A stretch of 64,000 nucleotides of DNA from a virus. Each line of letters begins with the position of its first letter. The stretch's first letter is position 1. The position numbers were made by a program, and so were the translations under genes. The stretch lies in IMG/VR virus record IMGVR_UViG_3300014911_000001, positions 1 through 64,000 of that record, one strand, 5' to 3'. Below the pieces are notes generated by a model, which saw only the letters and a list, made by a program, of their open reading frames with translations, was not told the DNA's origin and did no database searches. Shown one piece after another: positions 63,426 through 64,000 of the stretch.

Positions 63426-63596
63426 TCATGGCCGCCAATGCTTCGGTGGCTTCCGGCGGCCCTTCTTCTTCCTCTTTTTGTTTTCAAACGCCTGTCCCGG
63501 CTTGATTGGTCCTATCACTTCTCTTGATAGGTATTTGATCACCTTTGATATTTCGCTGCCGGGCTTCTTCTTCCTTTTGCGGCGCTTCTTGCCCAC
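63426..63596 (-). CDS. Small very basic protein
   Basis: 56 residues from the GTG at 63596 (AAGGAGGAGTAGGA). Lys/Arg clusters at both ends (GKKRRKRKKKPGSE, KKRKKKGRRKPPKH) around a short helix. Probably DNA or RNA binding. An upstream ATG (63626) is inside the micropeptide region. Confidence 0.55.
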   Translation of the reverse strand: MGKKRRKRKKKPGSEISKVIKYLSREVIGPIKPGQAFENKKRKKKGRRKPPKHWRP

Positions 63597-63598
63597 TC

Positions 63599-63664
63599 CT
63601 ACTCCTCCTTGGATATGTTTATGCATAATATAGCTATCAATGCGAAGAAGGCTGTATACAACAT
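63599..63664 (-). CDS. Possible 21-residue membrane micropeptide
   Basis: ATG at 63664 after AAAGGTGGTTAGT; reads MLYTAFFALIAILCINISKEE and stops in the ribosome-binding site of the next gene, so it might couple its translation. Very short, weakly supported. Confidence 0.3.
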   Translation of the reverse strand: MLYTAFFALIAILCINISKEE

Positions 63665-63680
63665 ACTAACCACCTTTGCG

Positions 63681-63719
63681 AAAAGGGGGAGGAGGCCCCA
63701 AACATCAGGACCTCCTCCC
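63681..63719 (-). terminator. Rho-independent terminator
   Basis: Minus strand: 12-bp stem GGGAGGAGGTCC / GGGCCTCCTCCC with a 9-nt loop, then CCTTTT. It ends the transcript of the gene at 63744. The only clear terminator in the window. Confidence 0.7.
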
Positions 63720-63743
63720 TGCTCTGGCTACCCTCAGCTATTC

Positions 63744-64000
63744 TTAAAATGGTGCTTCGTTGTCGTCCTCCTCCTCAACTGGTGTGGATGCAGGCCTGCT
63801 CCGACGCCAGCTTGGACGCATAAACTCACCGATCGCTATTTTACATAGCATTTGGAATGTCGGAAGACTGCAGATCTTGGTCTTGCCGAGCCTTACAACC
63901 TTACCGTCGGATATGAGAGTCTTCGTAGTGCCATCATTTCTCTCGTGCGTAATTTTCCACTCAGGTTTCGCTGCGCACATGGCAACCTCGGTGCCATTCA
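63744..64000 (-). CDS. Possible SSB-like protein, 5' end beyond window
   Basis: The frame is open to the right edge (upstream codons read NGTEVA). An in-frame ATG at 63980 has only CCGAGGTTGCC, weaker than the site used by most genes here, so a longer protein is more likely. Beta-rich (EWKITHERNDGTTKTLISDG), basic link, and a tail EEEDDNEAPF resembling the acidic, Phe-ended docking tip of SSB proteins. Followed by a terminator. Confidence 0.5.
   Translation of the reverse strand, partial: NGTEVAMCAAKPEWKITHERNDGTTKTLISDGKVVRLGKTKICSLPTFQMLCKIAIGEFMRPSWRRSRPASTPVEEEDDNEAPF

Overview
The window looks like part of the genome of a double-stranded DNA bacteriophage (or a prophage-like element) infecting a bacterium. 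The evidence is tightly packed genes, many with 1-4 nt overlaps; strong AGGAGG ribosome-binding sites before nearly every gene; sigma70-type TTGACA/TATAAT-like promoters; a fibre protein with phage-type repeats; and a full set of virus-style replication genes. There are no rRNA genes, no convincing tRNA genes and no host metabolic operons. The DNA is AT-rich. No capsid, portal or terminase gene is visible, so the structural module presumably lies left of base 1. The many Sec-type signal peptides and beta-rich exported proteins suggest a diderm host. The host lineage cannot be named from sequence alone.

Layout. (1) 1-4.3 kb, plus strand: end of a tail-fibre gene, a DNRLRE-type fibre/adhesin protein, then small membrane and exported proteins including a holin-like one. 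(2) 4.3-10.6 kb, plus strand, headed by a promoter at 4280: small unknown proteins, a 4Fe-4S uracil-DNA glycosylase, a Hint-like protein, a large AAA+ (ClpA/B-like) ATPase and an OB-fold SSB-like protein. (3) 10.5-17.4 kb, minus strand: a DnaG/DnaB-type primase-helicase at the head, a degenerate Cas4-like Fe-S protein, a second Hint-like protein, an SF2 DNA helicase and a sigma70-like factor. (4) 17.4-27 kb, plus strand, divergent from (3) through overlapping promoters: a Cas4-family nuclease followed by six exported Cys-containing beta-rich proteins. (5) 27-31.2 kb, minus strand: a RecA-fold protein without Walker motifs, family B DNA polymerase, a nucleoside-deoxyribosyltransferase-like enzyme and a PD-(D/E)XK nuclease. 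(6) 31.2-63.9 kb, minus strand: a long accessory block of about 70 small genes, many zinc-binding and several in paralogous families. It also holds a MoxR ATPase/metallopeptidase-VWA pair, an SSB-like protein and a LigD-like phosphoesterase-ligase. Structured RNAs, tandem 12-bp repeats and a recurrent upstream element are interspersed.

How it fits together. Primase-helicase, polymerase B, SSB-like proteins, UDG, ligase, helicase and nucleases make up a largely self-contained replication and recombination system. The sigma-like factor and the repeated AGTCAATTT upstream element could form a phage-specific transcription programme for the accessory block. Two start codons without ribosome-binding sites lie exactly at predicted transcription starts, which suggests leaderless mRNAs.

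The strongest unexplained signal is genome-wide. From about 3.3 kb to the right end there is, roughly every 0.4-0.5 kb, a short G/C-only core flanked by AAG on one side and CTT(C) on the other, often a perfect palindrome such as GAAGCCGCGGCTTC. It occurs in all reading frames, on both coding strands, and also in promoters and leaders. It is absent from the first 3.3 kb.
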